A stretch of DNA of 16,902 nt, taken from contig JAGQHH010000097.1 in NCBI GenBank assembly GCA_020431945.1, positions 1 to 16,902 on the forward strand, written 5' to 3'. Position numbers and translations under genes: made by a program. Shown piece after piece: positions 6,356-13,132 of this stretch. The number at the start of each line of letters is the position of its first letter. Position 1 is the first letter of the stretch. A model generated the notes under the pieces. That model had not been told where the DNA came from. It was given only the letters and a program-made list of their open reading frames with translations, and ran no database searches. The DNA comes from Cyanobacteria bacterium HKST-UBA02 (GTDB lineage: Bacteria; Cyanobacteriota; Vampirovibrionia; Obscuribacterales; Obscuribacteraceae).

Positions 6356-7387
6356 TTAGTTCGAGACCATGACCGGCGCCAGACCGTCGCCGAAGCAGAG
6401 ATTGCCGGCAAAGCGAGGCTCGATGACGATCTTGCCGGTGCGGTCGATATAGCCCCATTTGCCGTCCACTCGCACCGCCGCCAGCCCGTCCGAAAATGGA
6501 TCGGCTGCATCGAAACGTCCTTTGATGACGAGCTTGCCGCGTTTGTCTATATAGCCGAACTTGCCCACCACCCAGCTCTTCACGCCTTTACCGAGATTCT
6601 TCCATTCGCCTGTTTGCACGGCAGCGAGCCCTTCCGAGAAGGCATGGGCTTTATTGAATCTCGGCTTGATCGCGAACTTGCCCCGGGTATCGAGATAGCC
6701 CCAGGCATCCGGGGTGTTGCGGCCCTGCATACGGCCCACCGAAACCGCCGCCAGTCCTTCCGAGAAAGGCACCACCTCTTGAAACTGAGCATCGATGCCA
6801 CGCTCGCCTTTCTTGTTTATGAAAACGAAAGGGCTGTACTCGGAGCGATAAGAATCGCCATGGGTGGACAGTGAAACCGAGCCCGGTCCCAGGACCGGAG
6901 CGAGACCGTCGCTGAACGGACAGAGATAAGCGAAAGACTTCTCGATGGCCGGGGTGCCGTCTCGATCGATGAATTGCAGTCGTCCATCCAGTTTCACACT
7001 GGCAAGACCGTCCGAAAATGGGTCGGCGTCTTCGAACCGGGGCTGGATAACAAAGTCACCGGACTTGTCGATATAGCCGTAACCCTGGTCGTCTTTGCGG
7101 GCGCAAGCGACGCCTTCCGAAAAGCCGGAGACCGATTCGAATTGAGGCTTGATCACCAGCTTACCGGTCTTGTCGATGAAACCCCAGCGCCCATCTACCT
7201 TGACCGCCGCCAGCCCCTCATAGAAAGGGAGGGCTTCTTCGTAATCAGCCGCGAGAACCATCTTCCCGGTCTTGTCGACAAAGCCCCACTTGCTCTGCGA
7301 GTCGGAAGCCAGGGCCGCCAGGGGCAGGCTCAGGGCCACCAGCAGAGAGAGCGGTAGCAGCATGGTTCTCAGACTTGTGCGTGACAT
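6356..7387 (-). CDS. Secreted WG-repeat protein, 343 aa
   Basis: The first 28 residues (MSRTSLRTMLLPLSLLVALS... ending ALA) are a Sec signal peptide. The rest is eight WG-type repeats of about 35-45 aa with the pattern WGFIDKTGKLVI-P-F-ESV--FSEGLAAV. Repeats 1-3 and 6-8 are close to consensus. Repeats 4 and 5 lack the WG pair (LQFIDRDG, FVFINKKG) and are separated by an insert around residues 170-185. WG repeats are beta-rich and presumed to form a propeller or solenoid for binding; no enzyme motif is seen. GAGGA lies 8 nt before the ATG. It follows the LRV gene by 78 bp on the same strand and may be co-transcribed with it. The strong hairpin just after its stop probably ends the transcript. 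Export is clear, but the final location (periplasm or outside) is not. Confidence 0.88.
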   Translation of the reverse strand: MSRTSLRTMLLPLSLLVALSLPLAALASDSQSKWGFVDKTGKMVLAADYEEALPFYEGLAAVKVDGRWGFIDKTGKLVIKPQFESVSGFSEGVACARKDDQGYGYIDKSGDFVIQPRFEDADPFSDGLASVKLDGRLQFIDRDGTPAIEKSFAYLCPFSDGLAPVLGPGSVSLSTHGDSYRSEYSPFVFINKKGERGIDAQFQEVVPFSEGLAAVSVGRMQGRNTPDAWGYLDTRGKFAIKPRFNKAHAFSEGLAAVQTGEWKNLGKGVKSWVVGKFGYIDKRGKLVIKGRFDAADPFSDGLAAVRVDGKWGYIDRTGKIVIEPRFAGNLCFGDGLAPVMVSN

Positions 7388-7450
7388 GGCGAAATTCCTC
7401 GGTACGCGGTTTTCGCTTGCACAACTGTCGCTGGATTCGTTTTAGGAAGG

Positions 7451-7472
7451 AATTTAGAAAGACCGCTAAATT
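7451..7472 (-). repeat. Short inverted repeat at the LRV stop codon
   Basis: AATTTAG (7451-7457) and CTAAATT (7466-7472) form a 7-bp stem over an 8-nt loop, with the TAG stop of the LRV gene inside one arm. No T-run follows on the minus strand, so it may slow or protect the message rather than terminate it. Confidence 0.3.
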
Positions 7473-9091
7473 TCGGCCGAGGCAAGGGAGCGTCGGGCTT
7501 CCCGGGCCACCCAGGCGTCATGATCGCAGGCCAGGGCGCGACGCACTGCCAGAGGAGCATAAGCCAGACGGGCGACGATGATCCGCACGTGGGGGTCGCG
7601 GTCCCGGGCAAGCATGGCAAGGGCGAGAAATGGGCTGTACGAATTGCGAGCTACCCACTCTCTGACTCTCACATCCTCATCCTCGGCAAGCTGGACAAGA
7701 GTCTCGGAAGGCGTTCCGGAATTGGCGGCTACACGCATCCTCACCGTGGAGGACTCGTCCCCGGCAAGACGCTTGAGGATTTCTACAGGAGTATCAGACT
7801 GACCGGCCAGGATGGTTTTGACATAACGATTGTCCGAAGCGATTGCTTGCAGCATCTCGGATCTGGACATTCCTTTTATATTGAGGCTGGCGCCGGGGCG
7901 GAGCCCCCGGACCAGAGTATCGCCGTCGGCGGAGAGCTCGTTGATCGCCTCAGGTGGGGCGCTGGGATTGCCTGCCACAGCCTGCCTGACCTGCTCGCTC
8001 TCCTCACGAGAGAGGGCAATCAGCACCTCAGGCGGTGCTTTCTCGTTGCGAGCCAGCCAGCGCCGGACTTCGATTTCGGGATCTCTAGAAAGCTTCCACA
8101 TGAGGCTCGTGGACGCATCGGCGCTGCGCGCCAGGAGAATTCTTATCTCGGTTGCCGGATCCCCGGCAAAATTCTCCAGAAGCTCAGGGGGTCGCTCCTC
8201 GTTCATCACCACCAGGTGCCTGACGAAAAGATCGGGATCGCTTGCCAGAAAGCGCAGGGTCCTCACATGAGTGTTCTGATGCCTGGCAATATTGCGGCGC
8301 ACATAGATATTGCTGTCTTTCGAGAGCCGGTGAAGAGAAGCAGTATCGGTCTTGGGATTGCCGGCTACCTGTTGTCGAACCGAGACTTCCGGATCTTCCG
8401 AAAGCAGGGTGAGAGTGATCACAGGAGTCTGGGAATTACTCGCCACACAGCGTCTCACCGCCACGCTCTCGTCGCAGCCCAGAGTCTGCAGGGCTTCCAC
8501 CGGAGCGCCGGGATTAGCTCCCAGGGACTGCCTTATCTTGATCTCTGTGGAAAGCGCTAGGGCCATGAGCGCTTCCCTTGGTGTGGAGGGATTGCCTGCC
8601 ACCCCGGCTCTCACCTCGATATCCGAATCATTGCTCAGGATCGCCAGGGTCTCCGGCGGGGTGGAAAGGTTGCCGGCTACATTGCGTCTCACCGGCGCAG
8701 CCAGCTCGAGACCGAGTCCTTTGAGCAGGGTCGGCGGGCAGTCAGGTCGCGCAGCGGCGCCTGCCTTGTCGGAAGCGGTGGCACGACCGGTCAGATAAAA
8801 GAGCCACTCACCGTCCACGCCTATTTCGGTAGTAATCTTGTCGTCATCGAAAATAGGCTCGATGAGCTTTTCGATGCTCGCGCCAGCTTTGCGGCCATGC
8901 TCCTGGCGATGCTTGATGATCTCCTGGAAATTCCGCCTGCCGCGGCCTTTCTTGGGCTCGGTCGATCTGGAATCAGGCGAAGACGAGAACACCCAGAGCA
9001 ACTCGCGATTGTCCATGATGGACGGCTGCCCGGGCTTATCGAACTCGAACACGGTTCCGGTCAATCTTCTGATTCTGGTCTCTTGGTCCAC
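7466..9091 (-). CDS. Leucine-rich repeat variant (LRV) protein, 541 aa
   Basis: After an N-terminal part of about 117 residues, including a basic stretch EPKKGRGRRNFQ (45-56), the protein is about 16 tandem repeats of 26 aa covering 118-541. Their consensus is roughly PPE-L--LS-D-D--VR--VAGN-ST, as in the LRV alpha/3-10 helical solenoid related to HEAT repeats. Repeats 11 and 12 are degenerate (RGLRPGASLNIKGM), a likely bend in the solenoid. The Azotobacter LRV protein has an N-terminal Fe-S cluster; here the N-terminal part has no cysteine cluster, so that part is not shared. No signal peptide or membrane segment is seen, so it is likely a cytoplasmic scaffold. The GTG start is preceded by GGAGG only 4 nt away; the ATG 25 codons further in lacks any such site. 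Confidence 0.87.
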   Translation of the reverse strand: MDQETRIRRLTGTVFEFDKPGQPSIMDNRELLWVFSSSPDSRSTEPKKGRGRRNFQEIIKHRQEHGRKAGASIEKLIEPIFDDDKITTEIGVDGEWLFYLTGRATASDKAGAAARPDCPPTLLKGLGLELAAPVRRNVAGNLSTPPETLAILSNDSDIEVRAGVAGNPSTPREALMALALSTEIKIRQSLGANPGAPVEALQTLGCDESVAVRRCVASNSQTPVITLTLLSEDPEVSVRQQVAGNPKTDTASLHRLSKDSNIYVRRNIARHQNTHVRTLRFLASDPDLFVRHLVVMNEERPPELLENFAGDPATEIRILLARSADASTSLMWKLSRDPEIEVRRWLARNEKAPPEVLIALSREESEQVRQAVAGNPSAPPEAINELSADGDTLVRGLRPGASLNIKGMSRSEMLQAIASDNRYVKTILAGQSDTPVEILKRLAGDESSTVRMRVAANSGTPSETLVQLAEDEDVRVREWVARNSYSPFLALAMLARDRDPHVRIIVARLAYAPLAVRRALACDHDAWVAREARRSLASAEI

Positions 9092-9129
9092 GGAACCTCC
9101 ATTTGATCGGTTGTCAAGAACATTCTCTT

Positions 9130-9170
9130 AAAGCTGGAAAGATTAGTCTAAGGAAATATTTTTCAGCTTT
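9130..9170. repeat. Inverted repeat upstream of the LRV gene
   Basis: AAAGCTG (9130-9136) pairs with CAGCTTT (9164-9170). Three further A-T pairs extend the stem if G9137 is bulged out. It lies 39 bp before the LRV GTG and 17 bp before a possible small plus-strand gene at 9187. It could be a leader hairpin for either transcript or an operator; neither is shown. Confidence 0.3.
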
Positions 9171-9186
9171 CTAGAGGGAAAACCGC

Positions 9187-9318
9187 ATGGATACTCGAAG
9201 TCCTTGTGCCACAAAGGATACCAAAGTCGTCATCGGTCTTAAAATGAAACCCGCACAGCGAGCCGAGTGGGAATATCACCACTTAAAGCCCCCGGGAGCC
9301 GGCTTGTCTCTACTTTGA
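9187..9318 (+). CDS. Possible small protein, 43 aa
   Basis: This ATG-started frame, beginning MDTRSPCATKDTKVV and ending GLSLL, sits in a 218-bp gap between two minus-strand genes. GAGGG lies 8 nt before the ATG, a better site than several larger genes here have. A TATTTT box lies upstream at about 9157-9162, without a good -35. The product is basic, has no signal or membrane helix, and I recognise no family. Its last three codons overlap the 3' end of the opposing gene. A chance frame of this length is easy to find, so it is a candidate only. Confidence 0.2.
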   Translation: MDTRSPCATKDTKVVIGLKMKPAQRAEWEYHHLKPPGAGLSLL

Positions 9319-10146
9319 TACCGCTTCCGGTATCAACTCCTGACGCCCGGTAGTGTCGAGAAATTTCACGAAATCGGCCCTTACATCTTCGCCCTTATAA
9401 GAATCGACAATCTCGAAACGCTTGATCACCCGATCGTGAGAGACGTTATGCTGCTCCTTGCTGGGCGAGCCGTCCTGGTTATAGACCTTCACAGACATGG
9501 TGGTCTCGAGCAAACCCTTGCCCGAAGGACGGTAGCGAGTCAACGATTCCACCCTCTGGGAGCGGGAGATGGCATTGCTGCCGTTCATCACTTCCAGGAC
9601 CAGAAAACGCTCCTTGAAGACAATCTCGTCTTTGTTGATACTTACGGGCTCCTGCATCTCGACCAGGGCGATAGAGCGAAAGCTGCCCCGGTCAGAGACG
9701 CCCCGGGAAGCCAGATTGCAATGCCAGACATGACCGGCACGATCGAGCTGAAAACCGAAATCAGCCACTTGCTGCGAGAGGATCGAGCGCTGGCCGGTAA
9801 AAGTCTGGCCGGTCTCGAAATCATGCTCGTAGACGAGAATCTCGTTGGTGCGCTTCCACTTGCCGGCAAGCCAGCGGGGCACGCGATACCAGACCAGGGT
9901 GGAATGAGGTCGGGAAAGGATCTTCTCATCGAAGACCGAGCCTACCTGGAGACCGTAAGGCACCGGTGCCAACCGGTCGGCATGCTCCACCCCGAGCTTC
10001 AGGGTGACTTTACCGCCCTTGCTCTCCACCGAGTTCGCGGAATCGCCCTCATCTTCGATCCAGCCCGAGGGCGACTCGCCGGCCAGGACGGCTGCCGGAA
10101 ACAAGAGGACGAGTATTAGAGAGTTGACCAGAAGCTTGAAGAGCAT
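9310..10146 (-). CDS. Secreted hypothetical protein, 278 aa
   Basis: Residues 1-22 (MLFKLLVNSLILVLLFPAAVLA followed by GES) form a Sec signal peptide. The mature protein looks beta-rich. Notable segments are STLVWYRVPRWLAGKWKRTNEILVY near residues 82-106 and a later run FLVLEVMNGSNAISRSQRVESLTRYRP. It has only one cysteine and no catalytic motif I recognise. The start codon has no ribosome-binding site. However, TATACT lies 6 nt before the ATG on the minus strand, which would suit a nearly leaderless message from an internal promoter; otherwise translation depends on the upstream gene, whose stop is 15 bp away. The pair is probably an operon. Function unknown. Confidence 0.75.
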   Translation of the reverse strand: MLFKLLVNSLILVLLFPAAVLAGESPSGWIEDEGDSANSVESKGGKVTLKLGVEHADRLAPVPYGLQVGSVFDEKILSRPHSTLVWYRVPRWLAGKWKRTNEILVYEHDFETGQTFTGQRSILSQQVADFGFQLDRAGHVWHCNLASRGVSDRGSFRSIALVEMQEPVSINKDEIVFKERFLVLEVMNGSNAISRSQRVESLTRYRPSGKGLLETTMSVKVYNQDGSPSKEQHNVSHDRVIKRFEIVDSYKGEDVRADFVKFLDTTGRQELIPEAVSK

Positions 10147-10161
10147 TCAAGAAGTATACGA

Positions 10162-10884
10162 TCAATTTCGGACTGGTTCCGCAGGACGATAGGCGCACTG
10201 TTCGTCGGAATTCATCGACTCCTGTATGAAGGCCGAGAAGAGGTACCTGGCAAGAAGCGGTATAGATGATGTCTCGAGCTCCTCGATTCGCTCACCGTCG
10301 AGGCTAGATATCTGCAATGCAACTCGATCCGGTACCGCTACATCGAGATAAAGTCGGATGAAGGCAACGAAGTTTGACCCTTCATCCGGATTGAGGCTGA
10401 GGCGGAGAAGACTGGAGACCGGCAGGAGAAAGGCGTCGATCTCATTGTCCACGCCACGCAAAAAAAGGGCAATTCGACCGTTGACGATATGCCCCTCGTA
10501 ATAGAGCTTCTCGATTCCATTGGGATTGAATATCGATACGTCTCGACAGGAAACCTTATGAAATTCCGGCTTTTCGACATCGACACAAATACAGGTTTGA
10601 GCGATTCGGCCATTGAACTGATTGGCGAAACTCTCCAGCTGCTCGAATAACGACTGGACCCAAAACACCATTAGCTCTCTCTGAAAAAGACCCTCTCGAT
10701 AGGCAGCGCCACTATCGGCAAAATCATTGTAGCCGTCAGCTAAAGACACAAGCCAATCTTCGCAGTCACAGGAGGGCTTCTGATTGAGCCTTGCCACCGC
10801 CGATAGAGCCTCTCCACGGCAGGGACATATTGGTCTAGCATTATGAACGGTACTGAGACCCCAGTGTGTTTCGTAAGGCTTCAT
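10162..10884 (-). CDS. Hypothetical protein with CxC-CxC N-terminus, 240 aa
   Basis: I recognise no family. The N-terminal 45 residues carry C20-P-C22 and C39-D-C41, spaced like a small metal (zinc) site, with H7 and H14 nearby. A further CICVDV lies at about residues 97-102. The rest reads as mixed helix and strand, with hydrophobic segments VFWVQSLFEQL and IALFLRGVDNEIDAFLLPVSSLLRL. There is no signal peptide or obvious membrane helix. The ATG is preceded by a weak AGGTAAA. It lies 15 bp upstream of the secreted hypothetical gene and 208 bp downstream of the TPR gene, all on the same strand. Metal binding is inference from cysteine spacing alone. Confidence 0.65.
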   Translation of the reverse strand: MKPYETHWGLSTVHNARPICPCRGEALSAVARLNQKPSCDCEDWLVSLADGYNDFADSGAAYREGLFQRELMVFWVQSLFEQLESFANQFNGRIAQTCICVDVEKPEFHKVSCRDVSIFNPNGIEKLYYEGHIVNGRIALFLRGVDNEIDAFLLPVSSLLRLSLNPDEGSNFVAFIRLYLDVAVPDRVALQISSLDGERIEELETSSIPLLARYLFSAFIQESMNSDEQCAYRPAEPVRN

Positions 10885-10904
10885 GGCTTTACCTGCTATT
10901 AATT

Positions 10905-10979
10905 GGAAACTGCAGCGACTGCGGAAACTGCAAACTCTGCGGTTCCGGGACTATCGAATAGATGCCTCGCAGGAAACTG
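10905..10979. repeat. Three spaced copies of GGAAACTG upstream of the CxC-CxC gene
   Basis: GGAAACTGCA occurs at 10905-10914 and 10923-10932, 18 bp apart. The shorter GGAAACTG recurs at 10972-10979. All lie in the 208-bp gap upstream of the minus-strand gene that starts at 10884. They are placed where an operator would be, but no regulator is known for them. Confidence 0.3.
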
Positions 10980-11092
10980 AAGCCTGCTTTACCAGAATGA
11001 CAGGGATCGGGCAACAGAGCATCATCCCGGGGGGCGAAGCCGATCTATCACCCATGTGGGCGAGAGCTTCCCTCCTGCAAGTCTCGAACGAC

Positions 11093-12025
11093 TCAACGAA
11101 GCGCCAGCATTGTCCGCAGGCTCCTCTCGAGATCTTTGCAGTCTCGCACCTTCTGATGGTCCGAGCCGAAGCAAGCCAATCTAATATGGAGAGACTTTGC
11201 AAGATAGGCGGATGCTTCTTCGAGACGTCCCAGCCTGATCGTCAACTTGGCAAGATTGTAATACGATTGCCCTACATCAGGGTGTCCAGAAGCCAATCGC
11301 TCGAGGCGCAGAGATAACGCTTTCAAATAGCTCTGCTCAGCAAGCTCATAGAGACCCTGCCGAAACTGCACAGCACCAATATTGTTCAGAATCGAGGCAT
11401 AGGCCGCACTCTGCCTGTCGCCATTCCCTTCGTGCAAAGCGACGGCTCTGGCGAGAAGACTGGAGGCAGCATCATAGTTCGTCTTGCCGGCCTCAATAGC
11501 GGCTCGATTGTTCAATTGAAGCGCTCGTAGAGGCCAGCTCTCAAGCTCTCCAGACGAAGAGGAAAAAGACGCAGCCCTTTCCAGATCTCCCTTATCCAGA
11601 TATAGAACCGCAAGGTTGTTTCTCACCACTATGAGATAAGGGTGGTCCTCAGGAAGATTCTTCCTGTACAAATCGAACGCCTTGATGTACAGACGCTCAG
11701 CCCGATCGTAGAGTCCTTCCGAAAAATATACGGCGGCGAGATTATTCAAAGTCGTGGCGGTGCGCTCATCGACTCGTCCTGCTCGTAATTTTAGAAGCTT
11801 CAACAGCTCCTTCTCGCACTGCTCGTACCGTCCTTGATTGAAGCATTCCCAGGCTCGAACCGAGCACCGATCCTGAGATGATAGACCAACAGCCAGAACC
11901 GGATGCTCGCAGAGCAATACAAACGAAAAAGCAAAGCAAAGTAGAAGAGAGCTTCTCACTTGCGGACCCAACCGAGCCGGACTCTTTCCAGTCTGACAAG
12001 ATCCAGCCTGAGAGCCGTCACCCAT
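11093..12025 (-). CDS. Tetratricopeptide-repeat protein with N-terminal export signal, about 310 aa
   Basis: Several TPRs of the kinesin-light-chain type are visible: TTLNNLAAVYFSEGLYDRAERLY, IVVRNNLAVLYLDKGDLERA, SILNNIGAVQFRQGLYELAEQSY and SYYNLAKLTIRLGRLEEA. They are followed by HPDVGQ- and DHQKVRD-type linkers. TPRs are binding scaffolds, so the partner is unknown. A hydrophobic segment (SSLLLCFAFSFVLL, ending before HPVLA) near residues 24-45 is a signal peptide or membrane anchor. The start is doubtful. ATG 12025 gives an unusually long polar lead of about 22 residues and has no ribosome-binding site, whereas an in-frame GTG at 11959 would begin MRSSLLLCFAF, a textbook signal peptide. 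It may be regulated separately from lipA upstream, since a promoter candidate lies in the gap. Confidence 0.83.
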   Translation of the reverse strand: MGDGSQAGSCQTGKSPARLGPQVRSSLLLCFAFSFVLLCEHPVLAVGLSSQDRCSVRAWECFNQGRYEQCEKELLKLLKLRAGRVDERTATTLNNLAAVYFSEGLYDRAERLYIKAFDLYRKNLPEDHPYLIVVRNNLAVLYLDKGDLERAASFSSSSGELESWPLRALQLNNRAAIEAGKTNYDAASSLLARAVALHEGNGDRQSAAYASILNNIGAVQFRQGLYELAEQSYLKALSLRLERLASGHPDVGQSYYNLAKLTIRLGRLEEASAYLAKSLHIRLACFGSDHQKVRDCKDLERSLRTMLALR

Positions 12026-12055
12026 TTGCACGAAAAGACTGCTGCTGAGGGACTG

Positions 12056-12083
12056 ATCCTTGCGGTCTAAATTCGTTTGTCAA
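12056..12083 (-). promoter_or_regulatory. Candidate promoter for the TPR gene
   Basis: A perfect TTGACA (12078-12083 on the minus strand) is followed after 16 bp by AAGGAT (12056-12061). The expected start lies about 25 nt before ATG 12025. The -10 box is weak, so this is a consensus-based guess. Confidence 0.35.
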
Positions 12084-12086
12084 TCA

Positions 12087-12140
12087 CCCGGCAGGGTATG
12101 CCCGCAGCGGACTGTCCTTAATATCAGACTACCTGCCGGG
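12087..12140 (-). terminator. Long-loop inverted repeat at the 3' end of lipA
   Basis: CCCGGCAGG (12087-12095) and CCTGCCGGG (12132-12140) are a perfect 9-bp GC-rich pair around 36 nt. One arm covers the last codons of lipA. The enclosed segment can form smaller hairpins of its own. No T-run follows on the minus strand, so it is not a standard intrinsic terminator. Protection of the 3' end or Rho-dependent ending are possible. Confidence 0.3.
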
Positions 12141-13035
12141 ACTGCTCGCCGGCATGATAACTGCTGCGCACCAGCGGTCCGGAGAAGACGTTGCTGAAGC
12201 CCATCTCCAGGCCGTCGACCCGGTACTGCTCGAATTCCTCAGGGGTGACCCAGCGCACCACCGGAAGGTGGTTGAGGGTGGGCTGCATATACTGCCCCAG
12301 GGTAATCAGGTCGACACCGGCAGCGCGCCAGTCTTTCATGAGATCGAGCACTTCCTGACGCTCTTCGCCGAGACCGAGCATGATACCGGATTTAGTGACG
12401 AATCCGCGATCTTTGGAACGGCGAAGGAGCTCGAGGCTGCGCTGATAATTGCCCTGGGGTCTGACCGGCAGATAGAGCCTCGGGATCGTTTCGATATTAT
12501 GATTGAGCACATCGGGACCGGCATCCAGGACCGTATCGAGGGCCTCCCAGTTCCCGCAGAAATCCGGGATCAGCACTTCTATCCTGGTGGATGGATTGCG
12601 CTCGCGGACTTTCCTGATGGTCTCGGCCCAGACCGAGGCGCCGCCGTCTTTGAGCTCGTCGCGATTGACCGAGGTGATTACAGCATATTCGAGACCAAGT
12701 ATCTCCACCGCCTCGGCGACCCGGTTCGGCTCGTCGAGATCGAGCTCGGTGGGCTTGCCGGTGATGACATTGCAGAAGCCGCAACTGCGCGTGCAAATAT
12801 TGCCCAGGATCATGAAAGTCGCCGTGGACGAAGACCAGCATTCGCCGCGATTGGGGCAGGCTGCCGACTCGCAGACAGTGTTCAGCCCGTAGCCTGTGAT
12901 CAGGTTTTTCACCCTGGCATATTCGCGACTGGTGGGTAACTTGACCTTGAGCCAGTCAGGCTTCTGGCGCTTGGGCTTTGCCTCGAGCTCGGTGTCTTGA
13001 GTGGATACAGTCACGGACAAATTTTTAGGATTCAT
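12124..13035 (-). CDS. lipA: Lipoyl synthase (radical SAM)
   Basis: Inserts two sulfur atoms into octanoyl groups attached to lipoyl domains, making the lipoyl cofactor of 2-oxoacid dehydrogenases. The 303-aa product has both cluster signatures. The auxiliary 4Fe-4S cluster is CESAACPNRGEC (C55, C60, C66). The radical-SAM cluster is CTRSCGFC (C81, C85, C88). Other family blocks are YAVITSVNRDELKDGGA, HNIETIPRLY, KSGIMLGLGE and LTLGQYMQPT. The RSSYHA near the C-terminus supplies the serine ligand of the auxiliary cluster. The start is ATG 13033-13035, with only a weak GGAAA ahead. It is divergent from the pdh operon, whose E2 subunit is its expected substrate. No lipB or lplA is in view. Confidence 0.97.
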   Translation of the reverse strand: MNPKNLSVTVSTQDTELEAKPKRQKPDWLKVKLPTSREYARVKNLITGYGLNTVCESAACPNRGECWSSSTATFMILGNICTRSCGFCNVITGKPTELDLDEPNRVAEAVEILGLEYAVITSVNRDELKDGGASVWAETIRKVRERNPSTRIEVLIPDFCGNWEALDTVLDAGPDVLNHNIETIPRLYLPVRPQGNYQRSLELLRRSKDRGFVTKSGIMLGLGEERQEVLDLMKDWRAAGVDLITLGQYMQPTLNHLPVVRWVTPEEFEQYRVDGLEMGFSNVFSGPLVRSSYHAGEQSRQVV

Positions 13036-13098
13036 TCAGATTTCCGCTCGAAAACAGCGTTCTAGCGCTTTTTTTCCACCTTTATTAATAGTCCGTTC

Positions 13099-13118
13099 TG
13101 GTACTGAGGTGGTACTGA
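13099..13118. promoter_or_regulatory. Tandem 9-bp repeat in the lipA-pdhA divergent promoter region
   Basis: TGGTACTGA occurs at 13099-13107 and again at 13110-13118. The 11-bp period puts both copies on nearly the same face of the helix, as for a dimeric regulator on direct repeats. It lies 14 bp before the first pdhA ATG and 63 bp before lipA. Possible -10 boxes for pdhA (TATGAC or CATACT) adjoin it, but no good -35 is seen, which would suit activator control. Confidence 0.35.
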
Positions 13119-13132
13119 TATGACATACTTTC

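Noticed and set aside
7466..9091. LRV array as a DNA-level tandem repeat or CRISPR-like array
   Set aside because: The periodicity is at protein level only; the DNA copies have diverged too far to count as direct repeats.
9094..9117. Perfect TTGACA (minus strand, 9112-9117) as the LRV promoter
   Set aside because: A -10 box 16-18 bp further on would fall on the start codon, and no TATAAT-like sequence is there.
10883..11317. 144-codon plus-strand frame
   Set aside because: It overlaps the 3' end of the TPR gene in antisense, has no ribosome-binding site, and its translation looks like random Arg/Ser/Gln-rich text.
13056..13077. AGCG/CGCT stem followed by seven T's upstream of pdhA as a terminator or attenuator
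   Set aside because: The stem is only 4 bp, and on the plus strand it lies upstream of the likely pdhA promoter, so no transcript obviously needs it.
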